64,000 nucleotides of DNA from DATKSG01 sp035531775. GTDB taxonomy: Bacteria; Actinomycetota; Acidimicrobiia; Acidimicrobiales; UBA8190. Position numbers and translations under genes: made by a program. Shown here piece after piece: positions 1 to 9,480 of this stretch. The DNA is taken from NCBI GenBank assembly GCA_035531775.1, contig DATKSG010000068.1, forward strand, positions 1 through 64,000, read 5' to 3'. The first letter of the stretch is position 1. Every line of letters begins with the position of its first letter. The notes below the pieces were generated by a model. That model saw nothing but the letters and a program-made list of their open reading frames with translations, did no database searches and had not been told where the DNA came from.

Positions 1-44
1 AGCGGCCTGTGCATACGCAAGAAGGCGCGAAAGACGCCCGTACT

Positions 45-121
<77 letters not shown>

Positions 122-192
122 GCGCTGAGCTCCTCAGAATAGCACCCGCTGCCAGGCGGTCGTCCAGGCCCGACGGACCGCCCGAACCCGGC

Positions 193-3189
193 TCAGCGTC
201 GACCCAGGGCGACCCCGGTGGGTGAGCTCGAGGATGTCCCAGTGGCCTTCTGCGGGGTCGTAGACGCCTTGGACGAGCCCGAAGAGGCGGCCTGCTGGAG
301 CTGCTGGATCACGGCCTCGAGCGCATTGACGTCGGTCTGGTACTGGCCCAGGTTGCCCTGCTTCAGGTCGTTCTGGACCTGCTGGGCCAGGGTATTGGCC
401 TCGGCGATGAGCGACTGGATCTGAGACGACAGAGCCGACGGCGCCGAGGCCGACGAGCTCGGGGCCTGGCCGTTCAGGGGCACCGACGCCTGGAGCACCG
501 AATCGAGGGCTTGGGCCAGCGTGTCCCCCATGGCCACCTGGCTGCCTCCCGCTCCGCCGTACACGGCGATCACTTTTTGGAGCACCGGGAGCGAGTTCCT
601 CGACGACTGCACGTACAACGGCCGGAAGTACAGCACCGCCTGTCCGACCGGCACCATGAGGACGTTGCCCAGGATGACACTGGAGCCGTTCTGGTTGAGC
701 AGGCTGATCTCCTGCGACACCGCCGGGGTGGCCGAGATCCGGGCGTCGATCAGAGCGGGGCCGTCGAACGCTTGTCCTCTGGGGGTGATGAAGACGCGCA
801 GCTTCCCGTACTCGCCCGGGTCCGAGCCCGCCACCATGAATCCCGACAATGTCTGGATCTGGTCGCCACGCGATACCGGCACCAGCGCGTCGATGAGGTT
901 GAACGATTGCCCGGTCTCCCCCGGCACCTCGAACACTTCGTACAACGGCGCCATGCGCTGGACCTGGCCGGTCGACACCGCTTGGCCCTGGGCATTGGTG
1001 GTCACCGTGATGGCCAGCGCCGCTGATGGAGACCCGGCCCCCGGCGTTTGCGACAGGTTCCAGGCGTCTCCCGCGTTGTAGAAAGCCGACGGGTTGGTGA
1101 TGTGGTAGCGGCCATAGGCCGTGGCCTGCATGGTGAAGATGTCCTCGGGGTAGCGAAGGTGGACCCTGAGATCCGAAGGCATGGCCGAAGCCGGGGTGAA
1201 CATCCCCGGGAAGGCCCGCTCCCAAGTCTTCAAGATCGGGTCGGTGTACGAGGAGTTGGTCATGTCGTAGAAGGTCATGGCGCCGGTGTAGGCGTTCACC
1301 ACGATCTTCACCGAGTTGCGGACGTAATTGAAGTTCTTCTGCAGCCCACTGGCCTGTGACAACGGGGTGGTGTCTTCGATCTGGGCGTAGGGATAGTGGT
1401 CGGTCGTGGTGTACGCATCCTGGACCCAGTAGATCTGTCCGGCCACCAACACGGGGTACGGGTCGCTGTCGAGGGACAGGAAGGGAGCCGCCTTCCTCGA
1501 GGCAGCCTGGATGTCGGTCTCGAAGAGCAGGCGGGACTTGGGCGTGATCAGGTCGGAGATGAGCAGGTTGAGGTCGTTGAAACGTAGAGCGAACGCCAGC
1601 CGACGGCCGATCGAGCTGAGCTGCACTCCCCCGCTCCCGCGGTACTGGGTCTCGACGTTGTTGCCCGAGGGGAGCTGGTAGTCGATCTCCTGCTGGCGGG
1701 TGTCACCGATCACGTAGGTGGGCTGCGTCCCTGCCGTGTTGAGCCCGTAGTACACCGAAGGCTGAACCACCTGGGGAAGCCCGGCCTGCGAAACGGGCGG
1801 CACGTCGGCGATGCTGAACACGGGTTGACCGCTCGTGCTCACCAGGTTGGCCGGCGATGCCATGAAGCCATATCCATGGGTGTACTGGAGGTGCGTGTTC
1901 ACCCACCCTTGGGCCGGGAGGTCGCTGTCGTTGATCTGCCGGACGCCCACCACCATGGGCGTCAACGAGCCGTTAACGCTGTAACGGTCCAGGGCCAACG
2001 TCTGGAACGAGTAGTACGACCGGATGTCCTGGAGCTTCTCGTAGGTCGGGTCCGTCCACTCCGGGTCCCACAGCCGCACGTCGCTCAAGGAGGTGACCGT
2101 GTCGGGCTGGGCGAGCTCCTGCGGGGTGAGCGACTGGCTGGCCGCGTAGGACTCGGTCTGGATGCCGTTCAGGTTCATCGCCTCCCTGGTGGCCGCGATG
2201 TTCCGAGCGATGTAGGGATGCTCCAGAGAGACCTGCGCTGGGTTGACCTTGAGGGCCTGCACAATGGCCGGGTAGATGGCGCCCACCACCACGGCCACGA
2301 AGGCCCACAAGCCCACGGCCAACACCGGAAGGGCCCACCCTCGGCGCCAGATGTTCACGACCAGGATCACCATGGCCAGGACCGAGATCCACATGAGCAG
2401 GGTCAGGGCCGGGAGCCGGGCGTGGACGTCGGTGTATCCGGCGCCCTGGACGTATCCGTTCTGAGAGAGGTCGAGGTTGTAGCGGGCCAGGATGTAGCCG
2501 AAGACCTTGACCAGGGCCATGCAGGCCAACAGCACCGAGATGTGGACTTTCACCTGCGGCGCCACCGTGGGCGCCCCTTGCTGGACCCGGATGCCGCCGT
2601 TGAGGTAGTGGGCGATCACCGTGAGGACGGCTATCACCACCAGCGAGACGAAGGCCCAGCTGACGATGAACGACAGGAAAGGCAAAGCGAAGACGAAGAA
2701 TCCGACGTTCTTGTGGAACTGCGGGTCCGACAAATGGGGAAACGTGGCCGCATTCGAGAACAGCAGAAAGTTGCTCCACTGCCCGATGGTCCCCGCCGCC
2801 GCGATGGCAGCCACCACCACCGACACGATGCTGCGGACCAGTACAGCCCGAGGCGCCACGCGCTGCTGGTAGCGACGCACCAGCTCGTCATCGGGCCCCA
2901 GGGCCAGCTCGCTCGGGGCCAAACGGTCCACCACCGCCAGGTTGACCCACAGGACCAGGAAGAAGGCGGCTGCGAAGCCGAAGAACAGGCCTGCCTTCAC
3001 TTCGAGCAGCCGGCGCCACTCGCTCGACAGGTGCACCGAGCTGAACCAGAGGTAGTCGGTGTAGAAGGTGGCGATCGACCGCATCGACGCCACCACCACG
3101 ATCACGACCACCACGGCCAGGAGGATCCAGATGCGTCGGGGTCGCAGCGTCCGAGTCGGACGCCGGGGAATGTCCTGCGGATTACGCAC
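193..3189 (-). CDS. UPF0182 family large membrane protein
   Basis: A protein of about 998 residues belonging to UPF0182 (COG1615), a family of unknown function found mainly in Actinobacteria and Cyanobacteria. The N-terminal third has about seven hydrophobic helices, the first right after an Arg-rich start, followed by a large soluble, presumably extracytoplasmic region. The C-terminus is a Ser/Thr/Gln-rich coiled-coil-like tail. I chose the GTG at 3189 (VRNPQDIPRR), which matches the family's usual start and lies 11 nt after the upstream gene; an ATG at 3318 would overlap that gene by 118 nt and adds non-family sequence. The nearby PDZ-Lon gene repeats the mycobacterial Rv3193c/Rv3194c association. 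Function unknown. Confidence 0.9.
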   Translation of the reverse strand: MRNPQDIPRRPTRTLRPRRIWILLAVVVVIVVVASMRSIATFYTDYLWFSSVHLSSEWRRLLEVKAGLFFGFAAAFFLVLWVNLAVVDRLAPSELALGPDDELVRRYQQRVAPRAVLVRSIVSVVVAAIAAAGTIGQWSNFLLFSNAATFPHLSDPQFHKNVGFFVFALPFLSFIVSWAFVSLVVIAVLTVIAHYLNGGIRVQQGAPTVAPQVKVHISVLLACMALVKVFGYILARYNLDLSQNGYVQGAGYTDVHARLPALTLLMWISVLAMVILVVNIWRRGWALPVLAVGLWAFVAVVVGAIYPAIVQALKVNPAQVSLEHPYIARNIAATREAMNLNGIQTESYAASQSLTPQELAQPDTVTSLSDVRLWDPEWTDPTYEKLQDIRSYYSFQTLALDRYSVNGSLTPMVVGVRQINDSDLPAQGWVNTHLQYTHGYGFMASPANLVSTSGQPVFSIADVPPVSQAGLPQVVQPSVYYGLNTAGTQPTYVIGDTRQQEIDYQLPSGNNVETQYRGSGGVQLSSIGRRLAFALRFNDLNLLISDLITPKSRLLFETDIQAASRKAAPFLSLDSDPYPVLVAGQIYWVQDAYTTTDHYPYAQIEDTTPLSQASGLQKNFNYVRNSVKIVVNAYTGAMTFYDMTNSSYTDPILKTWERAFPGMFTPASAMPSDLRVHLRYPEDIFTMQATAYGRYHITNPSAFYNAGDAWNLSQTPGAGSPSAALAITVTTNAQGQAVSTGQVQRMAPLYEVFEVPGETGQSFNLIDALVPVSRGDQIQTLSGFMVAGSDPGEYGKLRVFITPRGQAFDGPALIDARISATPAVSQEISLLNQNGSSVILGNVLMVPVGQAVLYFRPLYVQSSRNSLPVLQKVIAVYGGAGGSQVAMGDTLAQALDSVLQASVPLNGQAPSSSASAPSALSSQIQSLIAEANTLAQQVQNDLKQGNLGQYQTDVNALEAVIQQLQQAASSGSSKASTTPQKATGTSSSSPTGVALGRR

Positions 3190-3200
3190 GAAGCGGCAGC

Positions 3201-5033
3201 CTAGGCGGTGTCTGGTGCAAGCACGCAGCGGCAGCCCGGATGCGCCGGCGGATAGGCGTGACCAGTCGGAAAGACTTCGCCCCTGGGCACCGCCCCGGCC
3301 AGCGCGTTGTCGTCGCAATCAGGGCACTCCACACCATCGTCATCCACGATCCATGTGAGGTTGCCACCCGGAGCCGTCACCTCCACCACGGACAGAGAAA
3401 ATGCGCTGTGGGCATGATCGGCAGCCACGCGCTCGATCCGTGGGCCCTTCCACTCACGGAACGCTGAGCCCACGTGCTCGATCAGCGCGTTCTCGTCGCC
3501 TTCGTCGGCGTGTGCTCCTTCGCCCCCGAGCCGGCGCCGTAGTGGAGCCACGATGGCCATGGCCAGCTCCACGGCGACGTCGCCCACGGGGGGCGCCTCG
3601 TCGGCCTTGGCCCCGACGAACAGCGCGCCGGCCCGGGCCGCCTCGTCGAGTTGCTGCACGGCAGCTCTGACATAGCGCTGTTGATGATCGGACTCGGGCG
3701 GCAGCACGTCAGGGGCCCAGCCTCCCTTGGCCCTCAGCCGGTCGAGGATGTCGTTCTGATCGTCCTGCATGGTGCGCTTGAGGCGCTTGGACAATCCGGC
3801 CACCGCTGGCTGCAGGAGCTCGTCCCGACGGGCCAGCGCCGGATGGGAGGCCAGGCCGTCGTGGCCGGCACGCTCGGCACCCTCTGGATCTTCGACCCCG
3901 ACCCCAGCCCCAGCGCCAGCGCCAGCGCCAACCCCAGCCCGAGCTTCGGTTTCGGTGTCGGTCTCGGTCTCGGGCAATCGCAGCGCCACGGCTCCCCCGC
4001 CGGTGGCGGCCTGTGGTCGCTGAGCCTTGGGCGGCGGCGGGGGGGGCGAGGGCGCCTCGACCGGGCCGAGCAGGGTCACCCCCTCGTAGGCGGTCGACGT
4101 CTCCGGGCGGCGCTCGGCGCGCAGACGGGCGAAGAGGTCGTCGACGGCCTGGCGTCGCGACGCCTCGTCCTCGTCACCGTCGGGGGAACCAACGCCGGTC
4201 TCGCCCGAAGGACCGGACGGACCAACGTCGTCCTGGAGGTGTCCGGCCTCCTCGGCGCTGATCATGTCCTCGAAATCCTGCGTGGCCTGTCGGCCCGCCG
4301 CCTCGGCGGCCTGGCGCGCCTCATCCTCAGCCCGGAACAGGTCGTCGGTCACGCGGTCGACGGTGCTCCGCACCTCGCCGATGGTTTCGGCCAGCCGCTC
4401 CCGACCGGCGCGCAGCTGTTCGATCTGATTGTGCAGAACGCGGCGCCGCTTGGTCAGGTCGGAAAGGACCCGGGCGCGCAGTTCCTGGGCCTCATGCACC
4501 ATGGCCCGGCACTCGGCCCGGGCCTGGACCACCAGCGCCTCCGCTTCGCCCTTCACGGACTCGAGGCGTCCCGCCACTTCCTCTTGCGCTCGGCGGCGGA
4601 TCTCAGTGGCCGCCGCGTCGGCTTGGGCGCCTCGATCGGAGGCGTGCTGCTCGGCACGCGCTTGGAGTTGCTCGCCGTGCTCCTGTGCCTCGGCCCTTAG
4701 GCGCGCTGCGTCGGCTTCGGCTCGGGCCAGGAGCTCGGCGGCGGCATCGTGGGCCGATTTGAGTACCTTGGCCGTCTCCTGGCCCAGGGCGGCGGTCAGG
4801 GTGCCTTCATCGAGCACCGGGTGAGCCGCCTTGTGCTCGGCGGCGGCCACCGCGTCGAGCAGCTCGCGCTCACGGGCGGCCGCGGCCCCCAGCTCACGGG
4901 CGATCGCCTCGAGGTAGGAGCGCACCTCGCCGGGGTCGAAACCACGCCGGGCCGTGGCAAAGGTGTGTCGAGCCACATCGTCGGGGCTCAGCCTCGACGT
5001 CGAGGCGATGGTAAGTCGTCGATCCTCCGGCAT
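3201..5033 (-). CDS. DivIVA-domain coiled-coil protein with C-terminal Mu gpF-like domain
   Basis: 610 residues. Residues 10-45 form a DivIVA-type N-terminus (ARRGFDPGEVRSYLEAIARE), followed by a long Ala/Glu/Arg coiled coil to about 270, a disordered Pro/acid-rich linker (poly-Pro, then a TETDTETE/GVGAGAG stretch at about 330-385), and a compact C-terminal region. That end has CPDC, then FPTGHAYPPAHPGCRC, the pattern that closes phage Mu gpF / SPP1 gp7-type minor head proteins, probably a Cys/His metal site. DivIVA proteins bind curved membranes and recruit growth or division partners; what the C-terminal domain does here is unknown. No phage genes surround it. It sits between UPF0182 and PDZ-Lon on the same strand. 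Confidence 0.85.
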   Translation of the reverse strand: MPEDRRLTIASTSRLSPDDVARHTFATARRGFDPGEVRSYLEAIARELGAAAARERELLDAVAAAEHKAAHPVLDEGTLTAALGQETAKVLKSAHDAAAELLARAEADAARLRAEAQEHGEQLQARAEQHASDRGAQADAAATEIRRRAQEEVAGRLESVKGEAEALVVQARAECRAMVHEAQELRARVLSDLTKRRRVLHNQIEQLRAGRERLAETIGEVRSTVDRVTDDLFRAEDEARQAAEAAGRQATQDFEDMISAEEAGHLQDDVGPSGPSGETGVGSPDGDEDEASRRQAVDDLFARLRAERRPETSTAYEGVTLLGPVEAPSPPPPPPKAQRPQAATGGGAVALRLPETETDTETEARAGVGAGAGAGAGVGVEDPEGAERAGHDGLASHPALARRDELLQPAVAGLSKRLKRTMQDDQNDILDRLRAKGGWAPDVLPPESDHQQRYVRAAVQQLDEAARAGALFVGAKADEAPPVGDVAVELAMAIVAPLRRRLGGEGAHADEGDENALIEHVGSAFREWKGPRIERVAADHAHSAFSLSVVEVTAPGGNLTWIVDDDGVECPDCDDNALAGAVPRGEVFPTGHAYPPAHPGCRCVLAPDTA

Positions 5034-5107
5034 GGACAGAGCCTAGGGCGCGCTCGGCTGCCGAGGCGGCCGCCGAGGTGGCCGTCGCTGTGCTCAGCGC
5101 CGATCCG

Positions 5108-6286
5108 TCATGTCCACGGCGAGTCCTGCCAGTCATAGGGGACGCTGTGGCCGCCGGGCCCCGCCGGCGGCCCGGTGGCGGCGGCGCCGAGATGGCCGCC
5201 CAGTCGCTCGAGGTCGGCAAGGGCTTGGGCCAGGTTGGCCACGGCCATAACCGTGAGCGTCGAGGTGGCCTTGGAACGGGCCACGGCCAGCTCCTGCTCG
5301 GGTACCAGGAACAAGGTGGCGCCGGCCCGCTCGACGGCCACCGTCTTCTGGGCCACGCCGCCCACGTCCCCTACGGAGCCGTCGGGGCGGATGGTCCCGG
5401 TGGCAGCCACGATGCGGCCATTGGTCAACTGACCGCCCGACAGGGCGTCGATGATGCCCAACGTGAAGGCCAGTCCCGCCGACGGGCCGCCGATGTTGTC
5501 GCTGTTGATGTTCACAGGGAATGGAAGGTCGTATTGGGGTTGGGTCCCCATCGACGGGATGTCGGGCGCCTGAGGGTCGCCGATCCCGATCAGCGGCTCG
5601 ACCTTGCCGCCTTGGACCGTGGAGGCGAGTCGCAAGGCGACGTCGTGGGTGGCTGACGGGTCGGCGATCGACCCCACCCGAAGCGTGATGGTCTCGCCCG
5701 GGTGATGGGTGTGGAGCACCGAGACCAGCGCCACGGGGTTCGGGGTCGCGACGCCGTCGATGGCGGTGATCACATCACCGATCTGCAGGGCCTTCCACGC
5801 CGGGGACGTCGGGTCGATCACGTAGACCGTCACCCCGGCGTCGCGCTCGGGGACCTGATAGCCCAGTTGGCGCAGCGCCACCGAACCCGCCGTGAGTTGG
5901 GATTCGGCCATGTCGACGGTGCCTTCGGCGTCGAACTCGCTGACCGGCAGGTTCCCCGTCAGATCGCCCGAGCTGATGATGGTGGTGTTGGCCTGGAGGC
6001 CGAGCCATGCCGGGACCAGGCCGATCAGATGCAAAGTGTTCACCCCAACGTCGGTGAGCAACACCTTGCCGTGCACCGGATGGGCTTGACCGGACGGCAG
6101 GGTGATGAGTCCCGAGACCGCCATGGCGTCACCTGGAACCAGGGCGTAGTAGGGGACCGTGATGAACGAGGCCGCCACCACCGCCCCCAGGATCACGACC
6201 AGCAATGTCGACACCACCACCGGCCAGCGCCGGCGTCGCGTCGGGGTCACGACCGGTGACGGTAGCGTGGCTTCGGAGGTCGACAT
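5108..6286 (-). CDS. PDZ-domain Lon-like (S16) membrane serine protease
   Basis: 392 residues: a short cytoplasmic basic N-terminus, one membrane helix at about 21-41 (signal anchor), a beta-rich region, a PDZ domain around 150-225, and a C-terminal Lon-type S16 protease domain. The catalytic dyad is visible: Ser269 in GGPSAG and Lys314 in GVAQKTVAVE, 45 residues apart as in Lon. No AAA+ domain is present, so this is the YlbL/Rv3194c-type stand-alone protease acting outside the membrane. The ATG at 6286 was chosen because it directly precedes the signal anchor. That ATG overlaps the ATG proposed for the divergent HEAT gene (shared CATG), so one of the two starts may be misplaced. Confidence 0.92.
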   Translation of the reverse strand: MSTSEATLPSPVVTPTRRRRWPVVVSTLLVVILGAVVAASFITVPYYALVPGDAMAVSGLITLPSGQAHPVHGKVLLTDVGVNTLHLIGLVPAWLGLQANTTIISSGDLTGNLPVSEFDAEGTVDMAESQLTAGSVALRQLGYQVPERDAGVTVYVIDPTSPAWKALQIGDVITAIDGVATPNPVALVSVLHTHHPGETITLRVGSIADPSATHDVALRLASTVQGGKVEPLIGIGDPQAPDIPSMGTQPQYDLPFPVNINSDNIGGPSAGLAFTLGIIDALSGGQLTNGRIVAATGTIRPDGSVGDVGGVAQKTVAVERAGATLFLVPEQELAVARSKATSTLTVMAVANLAQALADLERLGGHLGAAATGPPAGPGGHSVPYDWQDSPWT

Positions 6287-7055
6287 GGCAGGGTCCAGGG
6301 GGAATGCGTCCGGGAAGCGGGCCACGGCTGCATCCCGACCCGCGGCAACAGACTCCCAGCCTGCCACGGATCGAAGCGGCGGCGGTGTCGCTGTCCCCGC
6401 CCGCCGGAGCGGCGGCGGCGTCGCTGTCCCCGCCCGGCGGCGCGCTGCGGTGCTGGCCGGCCACGCTGGTGACGCCGACGGTGCCGCCCAATTGCTCGAG
6501 GACCCCGACCCCTCGGTACGCGCCGCCGCCATCGGTGCCCTGGCCCGTGTTGGAGAGCTTGGTCGTGCGGCACTCGAAATCGGGGTGGCCGATCCCGAGC
6601 CGTCGGTTCGGCGCCGGACGTGCGAGGAGCTCGGGCGGGCCTTGGGTCGGCCGTCGGTGCCGGCCGGTGTGCCCGATACCGGCCAGTGCGTCGCCCTGGT
6701 GCTCCCGTTGCTCGACGACCACGAACCGGCCGTGGTGGAGTCGGCGGCCTGGGCCCTTGGTGAAGCCGGTGCCCGTGACGACGCCGTGGTCGAGCGCCTG
6801 ACACTGCTGGCCCGGAGCCACAACGCGCCGCTGTGTCGCGAAGCGGCGGTGGCCGCGCTGGGCGCCCTTGGCGACCGCCGTGGCCTCGGGGCGGTGCTGG
6901 CCGCACTCGACGACAAGCCGGCCGTGCGGCGGCGGGCGGCGGTGGCCCTGGCCGCCTTTGACGATCCGCTGGCTGACGCCGGTCTGCGACGGTGCCTGGA
7001 GGACAAGGACTGGCAGGTACGTCAAGCGGCGGAAGACCTGCTCCGCCAGCCGTGA
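6285..7055 (+). CDS. HEAT-repeat protein
   Basis: About 256 residues with four to five HEAT/PBS-lyase-like helical repeats from residue ~65 on (DPDPSVRAAAIGALARVG, then AVVESAAWALGEAG, APLCREAAVAALGALG, PAVRRRAAVALAAF, KDWQVRQAAEDLL). Such repeats form protein-binding solenoids; no catalytic motif is seen. The first 60 residues are low complexity and include an exact 11-residue duplication (SGGGVAVPARR twice) encoded by a 33-bp tandem repeat. The start is uncertain: ATG 6285 overlaps the divergent protease start, and initiation at a GTG nearer the repeats would leave a shorter, all-HEAT protein. It converges on mreB with a 6-bp gap. Confidence 0.75.
   Translation: MAGSRGNASGKRATAASRPAATDSQPATDRSGGGVAVPARRSGGGVAVPARRRAAVLAGHAGDADGAAQLLEDPDPSVRAAAIGALARVGELGRAALEIGVADPEPSVRRRTCEELGRALGRPSVPAGVPDTGQCVALVLPLLDDHEPAVVESAAWALGEAGARDDAVVERLTLLARSHNAPLCREAAVAALGALGDRRGLGAVLAALDDKPAVRRRAAVALAAFDDPLADAGLRRCLEDKDWQVRQAAEDLLRQP
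6375..6440 (+). repeat. 33-bp tandem duplication in the 5' part of the HEAT gene
   Basis: Two adjacent 33-bp units (6375-6407 and 6408-6440) differ at only two positions. They are in frame and encode SGGGVAVPARR twice. The unit length is a multiple of three, so copy-number change would not shift the reading frame. Confidence 0.9.
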
Positions 7056-7061
7056 CGAGCT

Positions 7062-8066
7062 TCAGGCGTCGTCGGTGACGAAGAGCTGGTGCAGCTCGTC
7101 GAACGACTCGATGCAGCGCCCAGCGCCGAGGGCCACACATTCAAGGGGGGTGGCCACCATGTGCACGGGCACCGCCGTTTCGTCGGCGAGGCGCCGGGCC
7201 AGTCCCCGTAGCAGCGCCCCGCCGCCCACCAGGTGGATGCCCTGGAACATGATGTCCTGGGCCAACTCGGGCGGGGCCTCCCCCAGGCACTGCACGGCGG
7301 CGTCGATGATCTGGTGCACTTGGTCCTCGATGGCGCCCCGCAGCTCGGCCGGGGACAGCACCACCGTCTTCGGCATGCCGGTCATGAGCTCCCGGCCACG
7401 CACCTCGGCTTTCACCTCCCCGTCATAAGGGCCGGCCGACCCGATGGCCATCTTGATCTCCTCGGCCGTGCGTTCCCCGATGGCGATCCCGAACTCGCGC
7501 CGCACATAGGTGCCGATGGCGGCGTCGATGTCGAAGCCGCCACAGCGGATGGCTCGCGACGCCACCACTCCACCCAGTGAGATCACGGCAGTCTCCGATG
7601 TGCCGCCGCCGACGTCGACCACCATGTTCCCGACCGGCTCGTGGATCGACAGGCCGGCACCGATGGCGGCGGCCATCGGCTGCTCGATGAGGAAGGCGGT
7701 GGAAGCCCCAGCTCGTTGGGCGGCTTCCTTGACGGCACGGCGCTCGACCGAGGTGATGGCCGACGGCACGCAGATGAGGACCCGAGGCCGGTTGAGCCGT
7801 GACACCCCACAGCGTTGGAGCAACAACCGGATCATGCGCTCGGTGATGTCGAAATCGGTGATGGCCCCCTGGCGCAGGGGCCGTACCGCCACGATGTAGC
7901 CAGGGGTCCGCCCGATCATCTGCCAGGCGTCCTGGCCCACGGCCAGCACCTCGTGGGTGCGGCTGTTCAGGGCGATGACGGTGGGCTCGTTGAGCACGAT
8001 GCCCTTGCCCTTGCTGTACACGAGGGTGTTGGCCGTGCCCAGATCGATGGCAAGGTCCCTAGCCAC
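7062..8066 (-). CDS. mreB: MreB-type actin homologue
   Basis: 334 residues, typical of MreB. The actin-fold nucleotide motifs are present: the N-terminal phosphate-1 loop DLAIDLGTANTLVY, then VDVGGGTSETAVISLGG (phosphate 2), and GGGALLRGLARRL near the C-terminus (adenosine motif). MreB polymerises under the membrane and organises peptidoglycan synthesis along the cell body. The start is the GTG at 8066 (VARDLAIDLG); longer in-frame extensions upstream are Arg/Pro-rich and run into the divergent promoter region. No mreC, mreD or rodA follows, so this is an isolated mreB, either a solitary or an additional copy. It is convergent with the HEAT gene. Confidence 0.93.
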   Translation of the reverse strand: MARDLAIDLGTANTLVYSKGKGIVLNEPTVIALNSRTHEVLAVGQDAWQMIGRTPGYIVAVRPLRQGAITDFDITERMIRLLLQRCGVSRLNRPRVLICVPSAITSVERRAVKEAAQRAGASTAFLIEQPMAAAIGAGLSIHEPVGNMVVDVGGGTSETAVISLGGVVASRAIRCGGFDIDAAIGTYVRREFGIAIGERTAEEIKMAIGSAGPYDGEVKAEVRGRELMTGMPKTVVLSPAELRGAIEDQVHQIIDAAVQCLGEAPPELAQDIMFQGIHLVGGGALLRGLARRLADETAVPVHMVATPLECVALGAGRCIESFDELHQLFVTDDA

Positions 8067-8181
8067 GTGGCCCCAAGTGCACGGCCGACATCGTACGGCG
8101 TCGCCACGGGGCCGGCGACGCCTAGGTTGACGGGGCCGCCGACGCCCGACCTCCGCCGGAGAGCACCCACCGATAACCTCG

Positions 8182-9480
8182 ATGCCGATGGACAGTGGCG
8201 GTGCGTTCACGTTCGGGGACTTCCCCGACGACTTCGACTCTCGTGGGCTCGAGGGATCCGAAGTCGAGGGCACCGGTGGCGAGGCGATCCTGCGCGGCTG
8301 GATGCCTCCTGAGGATCGCCTCTGGCGCCACCCCTCGGAGTTGAGGATCGGATCTCCGACAGTCGGAATGCCCCGGCCTCCGGCCTCCCAGGGGGGCCGC
8401 TCGGGCCGCTGGGCGGCGCTCACAGTCGGAGCATGTGTCGTGGCCGTGGTGGCTGGGGTGGCCGTCGCCGTGGCCGGCCCGGGCGCAAGTCATCGCACGG
8501 GTGGACCGGCCACCATCGCCGCCAGCGAAACCAGCTTGGTCACTACACCGGGTGTGGGCGCCTCCGGTGTCACCGGCACCCTCGGCTCCATCGCCACCGG
8601 CCCTGACGTAGTGCAGATGGTGGCCGCCATGCGCGCCAGCCTCGTGTGGCTGCGGGCGGTGGACGCCGCTCCCGGGGGCCCCGGCTTCACCGGCGTGGTC
8701 CTGCCCGGCGGCGAGTTGGTGGTCACCGCAGCGTCTGCGGTGGGGAGCACCACCCGGCTGCAGGTGATCACAGCCGATGGTCACAGCCACGTGGCGCAGG
8801 TGGCCGGTGTCGACCTGCACTCCGGCGTCGCCGTCCTCCGCGTGCCGGGACCCGAGGCGGCCGCCTCGTTCGCCGACCACACCGTCCTGGCCCACCAGAT
8901 CGCCGTCACGGCATGTCTGTGCGGGGACAGCACGGCGTCGGCCGGTGACCGAGGAGCTGACGTGGCCGTGGGCATGGTGCGGCAGGTGGGTACGGCAGCC
9001 ACATTGGACGGCGGCCCGTCGCTGGTCGATGCCATCGAAGCCGAGATGCCCCTTGGATCCTCGTCGTGGGGGAGTGTGCTCCTCGACGATCAAGGTGACG
9101 TCATCGGCATCCTCGACGCCTCTCGCAGCGTCGGCGACGACACGTTCGGCTATTTCGTCCCCTCGGCGCTGGCCGTCGGCGTGGCCGAGGAACTGGCCAG
9201 TGCCCATCGGGTGGTGCACGGCTGGCTTGGGCTCGTGTGCAGCGACGAACCCGGTGGTGGGGCCTTGGTCACCACCGTGCTGCCGTCGAGCGCCGCCGCC
9301 GTCGCCGGGTTGCAGCCCGGCGACATCGTCGAAGCCGTCGGCACCCACGACGTCGGATCGTTGGCCGATCTCCAGGCCAGGCTCTACACCTCGACGCCTG
9401 GGACCCGCCTCGTTCTCACGGTGGTGCGCCAGGACCGCGTCGTGTCCCTGCCGGTCACCGTGGCGGCCGCGCCGTCATGA
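8182..9480 (+). CDS. HtrA-like trypsin-fold/PDZ membrane protein, probably catalytically inactive
   Basis: 432 residues: acidic cytoplasmic N-terminus with the actinobacterial motif MPPEDRLWRHPSEL (about 41-54), one membrane helix near 76-96, a chymotrypsin-like region about 150-320, and a C-terminal PDZ domain (GLQPGDIVEAVG) at 335-425. The layout is that of S1C (HtrA/DegP) proteases, but catalytic residues look lost: where the family has TNxHVV the sequence reads VTAASAV, with no histidine, and the GNSGGP box reads SSSWGSVLL. The Asp region (DLHSGVAVLRV) is kept. It is probably a pseudoprotease with a binding role. The stop codon overlaps the next gene's ATG (ATGA), so the two are translationally coupled. 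Confidence 0.85.
   Translation: MPMDSGGAFTFGDFPDDFDSRGLEGSEVEGTGGEAILRGWMPPEDRLWRHPSELRIGSPTVGMPRPPASQGGRSGRWAALTVGACVVAVVAGVAVAVAGPGASHRTGGPATIAASETSLVTTPGVGASGVTGTLGSIATGPDVVQMVAAMRASLVWLRAVDAAPGGPGFTGVVLPGGELVVTAASAVGSTTRLQVITADGHSHVAQVAGVDLHSGVAVLRVPGPEAAASFADHTVLAHQIAVTACLCGDSTASAGDRGADVAVGMVRQVGTAATLDGGPSLVDAIEAEMPLGSSSWGSVLLDDQGDVIGILDASRSVGDDTFGYFVPSALAVGVAEELASAHRVVHGWLGLVCSDEPGGGALVTTVLPSSAAAVAGLQPGDIVEAVGTHDVGSLADLQARLYTSTPGTRLVLTVVRQDRVVSLPVTVAAAPS

Noticed and set aside
1825..3204. Long open frame on the plus strand over the UPF0182 gene
   Set aside because: Antisense shadow in high-GC DNA; His/Arg/Gly-rich translation with no family features.
3190..3318. Longer N-terminus for the UPF0182 protein
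   Set aside because: It would overlap the DivIVA gene by 118 nt and adds residues without family similarity.
3201..5033. Prophage remnant
   Set aside because: Only a C-terminal domain resembles a phage protein; all neighbours are chromosomal core genes.
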